From Pannonibacter phragmitetus_B (GTDB lineage: Bacteria; Pseudomonadota; Alphaproteobacteria; Rhizobiales; Stappiaceae): a stretch of 64,000 bases of DNA. Below, piece after piece: positions 7,335 to 16,548 of the stretch. Under the pieces are notes generated by a model. That model searched no databases, was not told the DNA's origin, and worked only from the letters and a program-made list of their open reading frames with translations. Positions within the stretch are counted from its first letter, which is position 1, and the number at the start of each line of letters is the position of its first letter. The position numbers and the translations under genes are program-made. The DNA lies in the NCBI RefSeq assembly GCF_050510895.1, contig NZ_JBNINT010000001.1, forward strand, positions 4,340,001 through 4,404,000, written 5' to 3'.

Positions 7335-10300
7335 GGGGCTGGACCTCTTCCAGGATTGCTCTGTAGCCGGCAAAATCGAACTGCTCCAGCCGTTCGCGCA
7401 AGGCCGTCACCAGTGGGCCATTGCCCACTTCCCGGTCCAGCTCGCTCAGCTTTGCCTCGATGCCATGCACATAGCCGATATCGCCAAGGTCCATCAGGTC
7501 GCGCAGGTGACTGGCGCCGGGATTGGCATGGACGGCAGGCGTCGTCTCTGGCTGTTTTTCGACCTGAGGCGGAGCGGCGGGTAGGGAAGGGACTACCAGC
7601 TGTTCCGGCGCAGATGGAGCAGGGGCACTATAGCGCCAGACAAGGCCGGGCAGGCGGCCGAGACGATCGAGAAGCTGGGCCATGTCCACGGGCTTGGCCA
7701 GCGTGTCGTCGTGCGCAGGCTCTCCGGTCGGGCGCAGGGCCGTGTCGCCGATATTGGCCGAGAGCATGACAATGCGGCCTTTGTAGCCGCGATGGCGCAG
7801 GGCCGCTGCCACTTCCCAGCCGTTGAGGCCGGGCATGGAAATGTCGGCCAGCACCAGATCCGGTTGCAGCTCCAGCGTCAGGTCTATGCCTTCCTGCCCG
7901 TTTTCCGCTGTCAGGACGATGAAGCCGAGTGGCGCCAGCATCTCGCGCATGAGGGCGCGGTGGTCGCCATTGTCGTCGATAACGAGGATGGAGCGGCGCG
8001 GCCCCTCATAGCCGCGCACCAGCCGGTCGGCGGCAAGGGCAGGCGCGGGACCGTTGAGCGCCGCCAGCATCAGCCGCACGGTGAAGGTGCTGCCCTTGCC
8101 CTGCTCACTTGTGACGTCGATGGAGCCGCCCAGCGTCTGCGCCAGAAGCTTGGTGATGGTCAGCCCAAGGCCAAGTCCCGGCGTGCGGTGCACGGCTTCG
8201 CTGCTGCCACGGCCAAAGGGCTCGAAAATCCGCTCCAGATCCTCAGCCGCAATACCCCGGCCCGTGTCGGTGATGCGGAAGGTGGCGACTTGCGAGCGGT
8301 AGGCCACGTCCAGGGTGATCTTGCCCTTGTCCGTGAACTTGATGGCGTTGGACAGCAGGTTGACGAGGATCTGGCGTAGCCGCTTTTCGTCGGTGCGCAC
8401 CAGCGCTGGCAGGTTCGGCGCGCGGGAGAAATCGAAACTGAGCCCGGCGGCTTGCGCCTGCAGCCGCACCATGGCGACGATCTGGTCGAGGAATTCGTGG
8501 ATGTTGACCGTGTCCGTGCTGACCTGAAGCCGGCCTGCCTCAATGCGGGAAATGTCGAGAAGGCCGTCGATCAGGCCGGAGAGGTGCTCTGCGCTGCGGC
8601 GAATGACCTGAATGCTGGCCTTGCGCTCACGCGGGATGGCCTCGTCCCGCTCCAGCACCTGCGCATAGCCGAGAACCGCGTTGAGCGGCGTGCGCAATTC
8701 GTGGCTGAGGCCGATGACATAGCGGCTCTTGGCGTGGTTGGCCGCTTCCGCCGCTTCCTTTGCCCGTTGCAGTGCGGCGTCCGTCTTGCGGTGCGCCTCG
8801 ATTTCCTGCAGCAGCAGCGTGTTCTGGCGGGCGGATTCTTCTTCCGCCACCCGCCGCGTGTCGTGGGCCAGCACCAGAAACCAGACGCCGATGCCGGCGG
8901 CGATGGCGAAAACTACAAAGATCAGCGCGATAATCTGCCCCGGTGCGAGGCTTTCCTCCACGCTGTGCACCATCGACTGGTTATAGATGATGGTGAGGAT
9001 GAGTCCGATGCCTGCAATCACCAGTGCCGAGGTGGTGAGGTAGCGGCCAAGGCGGGTTCCGAGTTGTTCCATGGCCCAGGCAGGCAATGCGGCGGCTGCA
9101 ACTGTTCTGGTCTGATAGGTGAGGCGCGCCTTCGGCTTGCAACTGTCGCCGCAACGGGCATCCAGCGTGCAGCAGAGCGAGCAGATCGGCACCTGATAGG
9201 CCGGGCAATAGGCCATGTCTTCCGGCTCGAACGGGTTTTCGCAGACCGAGCAGCTGATGGCGCTGCGGGACTGCCAATGGCGGCGGGGCTTGCGGGCCAG
9301 ATAATACTTGCCCTTCGTGCCCCAGGCGATGAGCGGGGCAAAGACGTAAGGCAGCACGAAGGCGATGAAGGTGGCGAGGGCTGCCGCCGTGACGCCGAAA
9401 ATGCCGTAATGCGCCAGCAGCGCAATCAGGGCCGCCCCGCCCATAGCGCCGGTGCCCACGGGGTTGATGTCATAGAGGTGGGCCCGCTTGAACTCGATGC
9501 CGGGCGGTGACAGGCCCAGCGGCTTGTTGATGAAGAGATCGGCGGAAATCGAGGACAGCCAGGCCATGGCGATGATGGAAAAGACGCCCAGCGTCTCCTC
9601 CAGAAGTTCGTAGATGCCAAGTTCCATCAGCAGAAGGGCGATGCCGACATTGAAAACAACCCACACCACCCGGCCCGGATGGCTGTGGGTGAGACGGGAG
9701 AAGAAGTTCGACCAGGCGAGCGACCCGGCATAGGCATTCATCACGTTGATCTTGAGCTGCGCCACCACCACGAAGGCGGCCATGAGCAGGATGGCGGCCT
9801 GTTCTGAGGGCAGCATGTAGCCGAATGCCACCGCATACATGCGCGAGGGCTGATCGGCCTCGCCTGCCGGAATGCCGGAGGACAGCACCAGCACGGCCAG
9901 GAAGGAGCCTGCCAGCAGCTTCGGCAGGCCGATGACGACCCAGCCGGGACCGGCCAGAAACAGGCCGAGGCGGCGCAGGGCGAGAGATTTTCTTTCGCTG
10001 GCAGAAAGCGCAGGAAGTCCACCTGCTCGCCGATCTGCGCCATCAGCGCCAGCACCACGGCAGCGGCAGCGCCGAATTGCAGCATGTCCACCGGATTGGA
10101 GTAAGCCTCCCGGGGAACGCCCGAGACCGGATCAATACCCGCAAAGCCGAGCCACACACCCACCGCCTGCCAGTCGGTGAAGGCGATGAAGATGAAGGGC
10201 AGGATGTTGAGGATGATCCAGAAGGGCTGGGTCAGCAACTGGAAGCGGCTGATCAGCGTAATGCCATGGGTCACCAGAGGGATGACGGCTACAGCGCTGA

Positions 10301-10763
10301 GGATGTAGCCGATCCAAAGCGGGATGCCGAAGGCATAGTCGAGGGCGCTCGACATGATCGACGCTTCGATGGCGAAGAGAATGAAGGTGAAGCTGGCATA
10401 GACAAGGGAGGTGAGCGTCGAGCCGATGTAGCCGAAGCCAGCACCGCGCGTCAGAAGGTCGATGTCCACCCCGTAGCGCATGGCGTAGCGTGCAATGGGC
10501 CAGCCCACCAGCAGCAGCACCGCGCAGCCTGCCAGGATCGCGGCAAAGGCATTGGCCGTGCCATAGGACAGGGTGATGGCACCGCCGATTGCCTCCAGCG
10601 CCAGAAACGAAATCGCCCCGCTGGCCGTATGGGCAATGGCGCGGCTGGAAAAGCGCCGGGCACTCTTGGCCGTAAACCGCAGGGCATAGTCTTCCAGGGT
10701 CTGGTTGTTGACCCATTGATTGTAATGCCGGCGCACCGGCAGGATGCGCTGACGCGCTGTCAT
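7327..10763 (-). CDS. Hybrid sensor histidine kinase with an N-terminal NCS1-type permease (frameshifted)
   Basis: About 1,145 residues once one base is restored in the T run 9988-9991. Residues ~1-490 form a nucleobase:cation symporter-1-like membrane domain (VNNQTLEDYALRFTAKSARR, then about 12 helices). A cysteine cluster follows at ~503-545 (CSVCENPF, CPAYQVPICSLCC, CGDSC), then two more helices and a coiled coil. HisKA has its His at ~685 (GLSHELRTPLNA); HATPase_c shows NAIKFT, DTGRGIA and GLGLGLTI. A receiver domain at ~925-1040 (VIDDN, LVLADISMPGLNG) and a short tail end the protein. Transporter-like sensors of this kind are known beside urea uptake operons. It diverges from urtA, and the sensed compound may be urea or a related nitrogen solute (inference). 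Confidence 0.88.
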
Positions 10764-11125
10764 TCAGGGGCCCCCTATTTAGGCGTCTGCCCATTCATTG
10801 GGCAGTTTGCCGTCCCCGCATTCCCGAAAAAGCTCCGGATGCCGCCCTGGTCCTTGCAAGTTCACCTGTACCTAGCAGGGATCATGCCGGTTTTTCCCGT
10901 GGCGCTGCCCAACGGGAAGGCAGGCTGCAAGGCTGACGCAGGGGCTACGTCAATCGACGTATGTTGCGCTGCCGCATGAAGCCGCACGATCCCCTTCAGA
11001 CGGCAGCCAGCGGCGGCCGCAGGCGGCAGGCCGGATGAGCGGAGACAATCCAGACGGCGCACCGCTTCCAGATGGGGTGATCCCGGCGGATGACCGGGAC
11101 GGGCTAAAATCAAGGGGAACAGCAG
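10764..11125. other. Divergent control region between the permease-kinase and urtA
   Basis: This 362-base spacer has no credible gene. It holds the perfect inverted repeat at 10946-10961 and should contain the promoters for both the sensor and the urea transporter. I looked for a sigma-54 promoter (GG, ten bases, GC) and found none that convinced me. A purine-rich AAGGGGA precedes urtA. Confidence 0.6.
10946..10961. promoter_or_regulatory. Perfect 6-4-6 inverted repeat, candidate response-regulator site
   Basis: TACGTC-AATC-GACGTA is a perfect inverted repeat in the divergent region, about 165 bases upstream of the urtA start. The size and spacing suit a dimeric LuxR-type regulator. Assignment to the neighbouring regulator is inference. 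Confidence 0.45.
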
Positions 11126-12421
11126 ATGATGACCAGGATGACTTCCCGTATGGCAGGGTTCGTGGTGGCGGGCCTGATGACTTCGACCATGATCGGCGGC
11201 GCGCTGGCCGAGGAGACGATCAAGATCGGCATCCTGCATTCGCTGTCGGGCACGATGGCGATCTCCGAAACGACGCTGAAGGACACGATGCTGTTCCTCA
11301 TCGAGGAGCAGAACAAGAAGGGCGGCGTGCTGGGCAAGAAGCTGGAGGCGGTTGTCGTTGATCCTGCATCTGACTGGCCGCTCTTTGCCGAGAAGGCCCG
11401 CGAGCTGATTTCCGTCAACAAGGTTTCGGCTGTCTTCGGCTGCTGGACCTCCGTGTCGCGCAAGTCCGTTCTGCCGGTGTTCGAGGAGCTGAACTCGATC
11501 CTGTTCTACCCCGTCCAGTACGAGGGCGAGGAGAGCCAGCGCAACGTGTTCTACACCGGTGCAGCCCCCAACCAGCAGGCTATCCCGGCGGTTGATTACC
11601 TCATGAACGAGGAAGGCGTGGAGCGCTGGGTGCTGGCGGGCACCGACTATGTCTACCCGCGCACGACGAACAAGATCCTTGAAGCCTATCTGAAGTCCAA
11701 GGGCGTCAAGGAAGAGGACATCATGATCAACTACACGCCGTTCGGTCATTCCGACTGGCAGACGATCGTGTCCGACATCAAGGCCTTCGGCTCGGCCGGC
11801 AAGAAGACCGCCGTGGTCTCCACCATCAACGGCGATGCCAACGTGCCTTTCTACAAGGAACTCGGCAACGCCGGTATCAAGGCAGAAGACATTCCGGTCG
11901 TCGCCTTCTCCGTGGGTGAGGAAGAACTTGCCGGTCTCGACACCGCACCGCTCGTCGGCCATCTGGCCGCCTGGAACTACTTCCAGTCCGTCGATACGCC
12001 GGTCAACGCGGAGTTCATCGAAAGCTGGCGCGCCTATACCGGCAACGAAAAGCGCGTGACCAACGATCCGATGGAAGCCCATTACATTGGCTTCAACATG
12101 TGGGTGAAGGCGGTCGAGAAAGCCGGTACCACTGATCCGGATGCGGTCATCGATGCGCTTGTCGGTGTGTCCGTGCCGAACCTCTCCGGCGGCTACTCGG
12201 CCATGATGCCGAACCACCACATCACCAAGCCGGTGCTCATCGGCGAGATCCAGGCAGATGGTCAGTTCGAAACCGTCTGGGAAACCCCGGGCCTCGTGGT
12301 GGGTGACGAGTGGTCCGACTTCCTGGAAGGCTCCAAGGACCTGATCGCCGACTGGCGCGCCCCGCTCTCCTGCGGAAACTTCAACGTGAAGACCGGCAAG
12401 TGCGGCGGCTCCGGCAGCTGA
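11126..12421 (+). CDS. urtA: Urea ABC transporter substrate-binding protein
   Basis: A 431-residue periplasmic binding protein that captures urea for the UrtBCDE importer. A signal peptide is present (MAGFVVAGLMTSTMIGGALA-EE). The mature start, TIKIGILHSLSGTMAISETTLKD, and the later CWTSVSRKSVLPVFEE, NSILFYPVQYEGEE and YVYPRTTNKILE are diagnostic of UrtA within the Leu/Ile/Val-binding family. The length matches the family. It is the first gene of urtABCDE, and a stable hairpin follows its stop. Confidence 0.97.
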   Translation: MMTRMTSRMAGFVVAGLMTSTMIGGALAEETIKIGILHSLSGTMAISETTLKDTMLFLIEEQNKKGGVLGKKLEAVVVDPASDWPLFAEKARELISVNKVSAVFGCWTSVSRKSVLPVFEELNSILFYPVQYEGEESQRNVFYTGAAPNQQAIPAVDYLMNEEGVERWVLAGTDYVYPRTTNKILEAYLKSKGVKEEDIMINYTPFGHSDWQTIVSDIKAFGSAGKKTAVVSTINGDANVPFYKELGNAGIKAEDIPVVAFSVGEEELAGLDTAPLVGHLAAWNYFQSVDTPVNAEFIESWRAYTGNEKRVTNDPMEAHYIGFNMWVKAVEKAGTTDPDAVIDALVGVSVPNLSGGYSAMMPNHHITKPVLIGEIQADGQFETVWETPGLVVGDEWSDFLEGSKDLIADWRAPLSCGNFNVKTGKCGGSGS

Positions 12422-12438
12422 TGTGAGACGGCTTTCAA

Positions 12439-12460
12439 TGAGGGGCGGGGCCGCCCCTCA
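12439..12460 (+). terminator. GC-rich hairpin directly after urtA
   Basis: A perfect inverted repeat (TGAGGGGCGG-GG-CCGCCCCTCA) starts 18 bases after the urtA stop, with no T run. It may stabilise the urtA message or reduce readthrough to urtB, giving more binding protein than permease. The role is inferred. Confidence 0.5.
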
Positions 12461-12517
12461 CCCCTCACTGCGTGGGACAGCATTTGCAACGGACTGCCAG
12501 TCAGGGCTCCAACTCCT

Positions 12518-12562
12518 CTCCCCCTTGAGGGGGAGATGCCCCCGGCAGGGGGCAGAGGGGGT
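12518..12562 (+). repeat. Rhizobiales-type palindromic intergenic repeat, copy A
   Basis: The order is: a palindrome CTCCCCCTTGAGGGGGAG, then GATG, then a hairpin GCCCCC-GGCA-GGGGGC, then AGAGGGGGT. It is in inverted orientation to copy B, 50 bases downstream. The outer sequence is conserved between copies, while the inner hairpin differs in sequence but keeps its pairing. Repeats of this form are familiar from rhizobial intergenic DNA. Confidence 0.7.
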
Positions 12563-12611
12563 AACTGACTCTCCGTTTTGAAGAGAGGTTCCGCCGTGCT
12601 GAAGCGTTGCC

Positions 12612-12681
12612 ACCCCCTCTGTCAGCTTGCGCTGACATCTCCCCTCAAGGGGGAGATGGGCGCTGCGGCAAAAGGAGAGGG
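12612..12681 (-). repeat. Rhizobiales-type palindromic intergenic repeat, copy B (inverted)
   Basis: Inverse of copy A: ACCCCCTCTG, hairpin TGTCAGC-TTGC-GCTGACA, then TCTCCCCTCAAGGGGGAGATG. It extends into CTGCGGCAAAAGGAGAG (12663-12679), which recurs exactly at 16451-16467. With copy A it fills most of the 406-base gap between urtA and urtB, where no gene is visible. A related CTCTCCCTCTTTGGGGGAGGGG motif lies near 12750. Confidence 0.7.
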
Positions 12682-12827
12682 CTGAAACGCCCCCGGAAAC
12701 CGGCTCTCACGCAGCAAGGTCCGCATGTTTCGAAAGATGCTAACGCTCCTCTCCCTCTTTGGGGGAGGGGTAGCTGCGGGAGCTACAGCCTCCCGCTGCC
12801 ATGATTGTTTCCAGCCAGGTGACGCCC

Positions 12828-14455
12828 ATGTCTCTGAAACGCCTCATGATCTGTCTGCTGACACTGGTGATTTTCGCCACAGTCCAGCAGCCAGCCTTTT
12901 CGCAATCCACGGACGCGCTGCGGCCGCTGGTGAACAAGCTGGGCGAAGGCGGGTTCAAGGAAACCGAGGCACAGGTGGGCGCGCTGGCCGCCACCGGTGA
13001 TCCGGCCGTTGCCCCGGCACTGGAAGCCCTGTCGTCCGGTGATCTTTACGTGCGCAAGAGCGACGGCATGGCCGTGATCGGCACGAAAGCGGGCCCCGGC
13101 CTTGCCCTGACCGATCCGCTGACCGGCGGGGCGCTGGGTACGGTCGCGGGGGTGAAGTCACCAAGATCAAGGTCAATAACGGGTTGCGCCGCACCATCCG
13201 CTCGGCTCTGGGCGGGCTGACACTGCGCGCACCCGATCCGGCAGTGCGGCTTGCAGCGGCTGGTGCCGTGTTCAAGGCGCGCGATGCGGAGTCACTGCCC
13301 TTGCTGGAAGCGGCGCTGGCCGCCGAAACCGATCCGGCGGTGAAGGCGGCGATGGAACAGGCCCATGCGTCCGCGATCCTCGTCAGTGATGCGCCGGAAC
13401 CGGAGAAGCTTGCGGCGGTGGACATGATCGCCTCTGCTGGCGGGCGCGATGCCCTCTCCGTGCTGACGGCGGTGACCGGGGACGCAAAGACATCGCCAGC
13501 CCTGCGCGATGCGGCACAGACCGGCATCACGCGCATCGAAAAGACCATGGCTCTTTGGGATGGCGCGCAGAACATCTGGTATGGGCTGTCGCTCGGTTCG
13601 GTTCTGCTGCTGGCCGCCATCGGCCTTGCCATCACCTTCGGCGTGATGGGCGTCATCAACATGGCGCATGGCGAGATGGTGATGATTGGCGCCTATGTCA
13701 CCTTCATGGTGCAGGAGGTGATCCGCACCAGCTTTCCGGCGCTGTTCGACATGTCCCTGTTCATAGCCCTGCCGCTCGCCTTTCTGGTGACGGGGCTGAT
13801 CGGCATGGCCATTGAGCGCGGCATCATCCGGTTCCTCTATGGCCGTCCGCTGGAAACGCTTCTGGCCACCTGGGGCCTGTCGCTGATGCTGCAGCAGGCG
13901 GTGCGCTCCATCTTCGGGCCAACCAACCGCGAAGTGGGCAATCCGGACTGGATGTCCGGCGCCTTCCAGCTGGGTGAGATGACCATCACCTATAACCGGC
14001 TTTGGATCGTCGTTTTTGCACTGCTGGTCTTTGCCGGGCTGATGCTGGTGCTGAAGAAGACGCCTTTCGGCCTCTACACCCGCGCCGTCACGCAGAACCG
14101 CCGCATGGCCGCCTCCATGGGCATCCGCACACCCTGGATTGATGCGCTCACCTTCGGCCTTGGTTCCGGCATTGCCGGAATTGCCGGTGTCGCCCTGTCG
14201 CAGATCGACAACGTGTCACCCAACCTCGGGCAGGGCTACATCATCGACAGTTTCATGGTCGTGGTTTTCGGCGGCGTGGGCAACCTTTGGGGCACGCTGG
14301 TGGGCGCGCTGACGCTGGGTGTCGTCAACAAGTTCCTGGAGCCCTACGCCGGGGCCGTGCTCGGCAAGATCCTTGTGCTCGTTTTCATCATTCTCTTCAT
14401 CCAGAAGCGTCCACGGGGGCTGTTTGCTCTCAAGGGCCGGGCAGTTGACGCATGA
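12828..14455 (+). CDS. urtB: Urea ABC transporter permease UrtB (frameshifted)
   Basis: About 542 residues. A signal peptide (MSLKRLMICLLTLVIFATVQQPAFSQ) and a periplasmic N-terminal extension with repeated alpha-helical segments precede a LivH-like permease (LGSVLLLAAIGLAITFGVMGVINMAHGEMVMIGAY). Later come LLATWGLSLMLQQAVRSIFGPTNREVGNP and GGVGNLWGT; the family hallmark of UrtB is this long N-terminal domain. The frame breaks at the G run 13148-13152; one extra G joins ALGTVAG to GEVTKIKVNNGLRRTIR and gives exactly 543 codons. ATG 12828 has AGGTGA upstream. The stop overlaps the urtC start (ATGA). Confidence 0.93.
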
Positions 14456-15633
14456 TCACCCATTTTCTTCTCCGCGCCTTCGACCGGCAGGCCACGCTGT
14501 TCCTCCTCATTGCAGGTGCCATCATTCTGGCGGTGCCCGCACTCAACCTGCTGCTGCCGCCGAATCATCCGCTGCATGTGCCCACCTACGCGGTAAGTCT
14601 GATGGGCAAGTATCTCACCTATGCGCTTCTGGCGCTGTCGGTGGATCTCGTCTGGGGCTATTGCGGCATTCTCTCGCTGGGGCACGGGGCCTTCTTCGCC
14701 CTCGGCGGCTATGCCATGGGCATGTATCTGATGCGCCAGATCGGCCCGCGTGGCGTCTATGGCGATCCGGTGCTGCCGGATTTCATGGTGTTCCTCAACT
14801 GGAAGGAGCTGCCCTGGTACTGGTACGGCTTCGACAGCTTCCCCTTTGCCATGCTCATGGTGCTGCTGGTGCCGGGCGTGCTGGCCTTTGTCTTCGGCTG
14901 GTTTGCTTTCCGCTCGCGGGTGTCGGGTGTCTATCTGTCGATCATCACGCAGGCGCTGACCTATGCGCTGCTGCTCGCCTTCTTCCGCAATGACATGGGC
15001 TTTGGCGGCAACAACGGGCTGACCGATTTCAAGGATATCCTCGGCTTCTCCGTACAAGCCGATGCCACCCGCGCTGGACTGTTTCTTGCCTCGGGTCTGG
15101 CGCTGGTCGTGTCCTTCCTGCTCGCCCGTTCCATCACCCGCTCCAAGCTCGGCAAGGTGCTGGTGGCAGTGCGCGATGCGGAAAGCCGCACCCGTTTCCT
15201 CGGCTACAAGGTGGAGCGCTACAAGCTCTTCGTCTGGACCGTTTCGGCCATGATGGCGGGCCTTGCCGGTGCGCTCTACGTGCCGCAGGTGGGCATCATC
15301 AATCCGGGCGAATTTGCCCCGGCAAATTCCATCGAGGTGGTGATCTGGGTGGCGGTCGGCGGGCGCGGCACGCTTTACGGGCCGATCATTGGCGCGGTGC
15401 TCGTCAACTACGGCAAGACCTGGTTTACCGCCGTGCTGCCAGAAATCTGGCTCTTTGCCCTCGGTGCGCTCTTTGTGGTGGTGACACTGTTCCTGCCCAA
15501 GGGCATCACCGGCCTTGCGGCCCAGATGCGGGCAAAGATCGCGGGCCGCCGCAAGCCGCAGGACACCTCCTCATCCGGTACTCAATCCGGCCCTCAATCT
15601 ACTGGCGTGAGTACGCCGCAACCGGCGGAGTGA
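14452..15633 (+). CDS. urtC: Urea ABC transporter permease UrtC
   Basis: A 393-residue inner-membrane permease, the LivM-like partner of UrtB. Typical blocks are LTYALLALSVDLVWGYCGILSLGHGAFFALGGYAMGMYLM and FGWFAFRSRVSGVYLSIITQALTYALLLAFFRNDMGFGGNNGLTDF; the second is characteristic of UrtC. The EAA-like loop ARSITRSKLGKVLVAVRDAESRTRFLGY should contact the ATPase. A hydrophilic tail rich in Ser/Thr/Gln ends the protein. It overlaps urtB by four bases and is followed by urtD after four. Confidence 0.96.
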   Translation: MITHFLLRAFDRQATLFLLIAGAIILAVPALNLLLPPNHPLHVPTYAVSLMGKYLTYALLALSVDLVWGYCGILSLGHGAFFALGGYAMGMYLMRQIGPRGVYGDPVLPDFMVFLNWKELPWYWYGFDSFPFAMLMVLLVPGVLAFVFGWFAFRSRVSGVYLSIITQALTYALLLAFFRNDMGFGGNNGLTDFKDILGFSVQADATRAGLFLASGLALVVSFLLARSITRSKLGKVLVAVRDAESRTRFLGYKVERYKLFVWTVSAMMAGLAGALYVPQVGIINPGEFAPANSIEVVIWVAVGGRGTLYGPIIGAVLVNYGKTWFTAVLPEIWLFALGALFVVVTLFLPKGITGLAAQMRAKIAGRRKPQDTSSSGTQSGPQSTGVSTPQPAE

Positions 15634-15637
15634 AGCC

Positions 15638-16384
15638 ATGACCCGTCAAACGAGCCTTCTCTATCTGGATGGTGTCAGCGTCTCCTTCGATGGCTTCCGC
15701 GCTCTCAATTCCCTGTCCTTCGTCATCGCGCCGGGCGAAATGCGCGCCATCATCGGCCCCAATGGCGCGGGCAAGACCACGATGATGGACGTGATCACCG
15801 GCAAGACCCGGCCCGATACGGGCGAGGTGTTCTTCGGCGGCCAGACCGACCTCACTCAACTGGACGAAGCCGATATTGCCGAGCTTGGCATTGGCCGGAA
15901 ATTCCAGAAGCCGACGGTTTTTGAGAGCCACACGGTTCAGGACAATCTGGAACTGGCGCTGAAGGCTCCGCGCGGGCCGTTCTCGACGCTGTTCCATGTG
16001 CTGTCGCGCAAGGAAAAGGCACGGATCGAGGAGCTGCTGGAACTGATCCGGCTGGGTGGCCGCCGCAACGAGCTGGCGGCCAATCTCAGCCATGGCCAGA
16101 AGCAGTGGCTGGAAATCGGCATGCTTCTGGCGCAGGAGCCGCAGCTACTCCTGGTCGATGAGCCCGCAGCTGGCATGACCGACGCTGAAACGGCCGAAAC
16201 GGCGGAGCTGCTCAAGGACATCAACAAGACCCGCTCGGTGGTGGTGGTGGAGCACGACATGAGCTTCATCCGTGCGCTGGGCGTCAAGGTGACGGTGCTG
16301 CACGAAGGCTCAGTTCTGGCCGAAGGCTCGATCGACCACGTGTCCTCGAACGAGCGGGTGGTGGAAGTCTATCTGGGGCGGTGA
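15638..16384 (+). CDS. urtD: Urea ABC transporter ATP-binding protein UrtD
   Basis: A 248-residue ABC ATPase. Walker A is GPNGAGKTTMMDVITGKTRPDTGEV, the signature is LSHGQKQWLEIGMLLAQEP, and Walker B is LLLVDEPAAGMTDAET, followed by the switch His (VVEHDMSFIRALG). The FQKPTVFE Q-loop variant and the LSHGQKQWLEIGM signature separate UrtD from LivG. It pairs with UrtE to drive UrtBC. Confidence 0.96.
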   Translation: MTRQTSLLYLDGVSVSFDGFRALNSLSFVIAPGEMRAIIGPNGAGKTTMMDVITGKTRPDTGEVFFGGQTDLTQLDEADIAELGIGRKFQKPTVFESHTVQDNLELALKAPRGPFSTLFHVLSRKEKARIEELLELIRLGGRRNELAANLSHGQKQWLEIGMLLAQEPQLLLVDEPAAGMTDAETAETAELLKDINKTRSVVVVEHDMSFIRALGVKVTVLHEGSVLAEGSIDHVSSNERVVEVYLGR

Positions 16385-16429
16385 GGGGGCTGTGTTTCCT
16401 CCGGCCTGACCAAGGCTCCCCTTCCTCTT

Positions 16430-16496
16430 CCCCTCAAGGGGGAGAGGGCACTGCGGCAAAAGGAGAGTGCGTTCCTTCTCCTCAAGGGGCAGAGGA
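16430..16496. repeat. Palindromic intergenic repeat, copy C, between urtD and urtE
   Basis: CCCCTCAAGGGGGAGAGGGC, then CTGCGGCAAAAGGAGAG (identical to 12663-12679), then a second CTCCTCAAGGGGCAGAGG. It is the same repeat family as copies A and B and occupies most of the 164-base gap in the urt operon. Confidence 0.65.
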
Positions 16497-16548
16497 ATTC
16501 TAGCGCGATGAAGGCCCCGCCTCTTGGCCGGGTGAAATGGAGCAGACC

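Noticed and set aside
10764..11125. Sigma-54 promoter upstream of urtA
   Set aside because: I looked for GG and GC spaced by ten bases in a TGGCAC-N5-TTGC context; the TTGC occurrences have no GG at the right distance.
12518..12681. CRISPR array
   Set aside because: Only two inverted copies exist, with self-palindromic units and no regular spacers or cas genes.
13148..13152. Programmed frameshift in urtB or the other broken genes
   Set aside because: There are no slippery heptamers with downstream structures shared among the sites, the genes are unrelated and normally unshifted, and one missing homopolymer base explains each.
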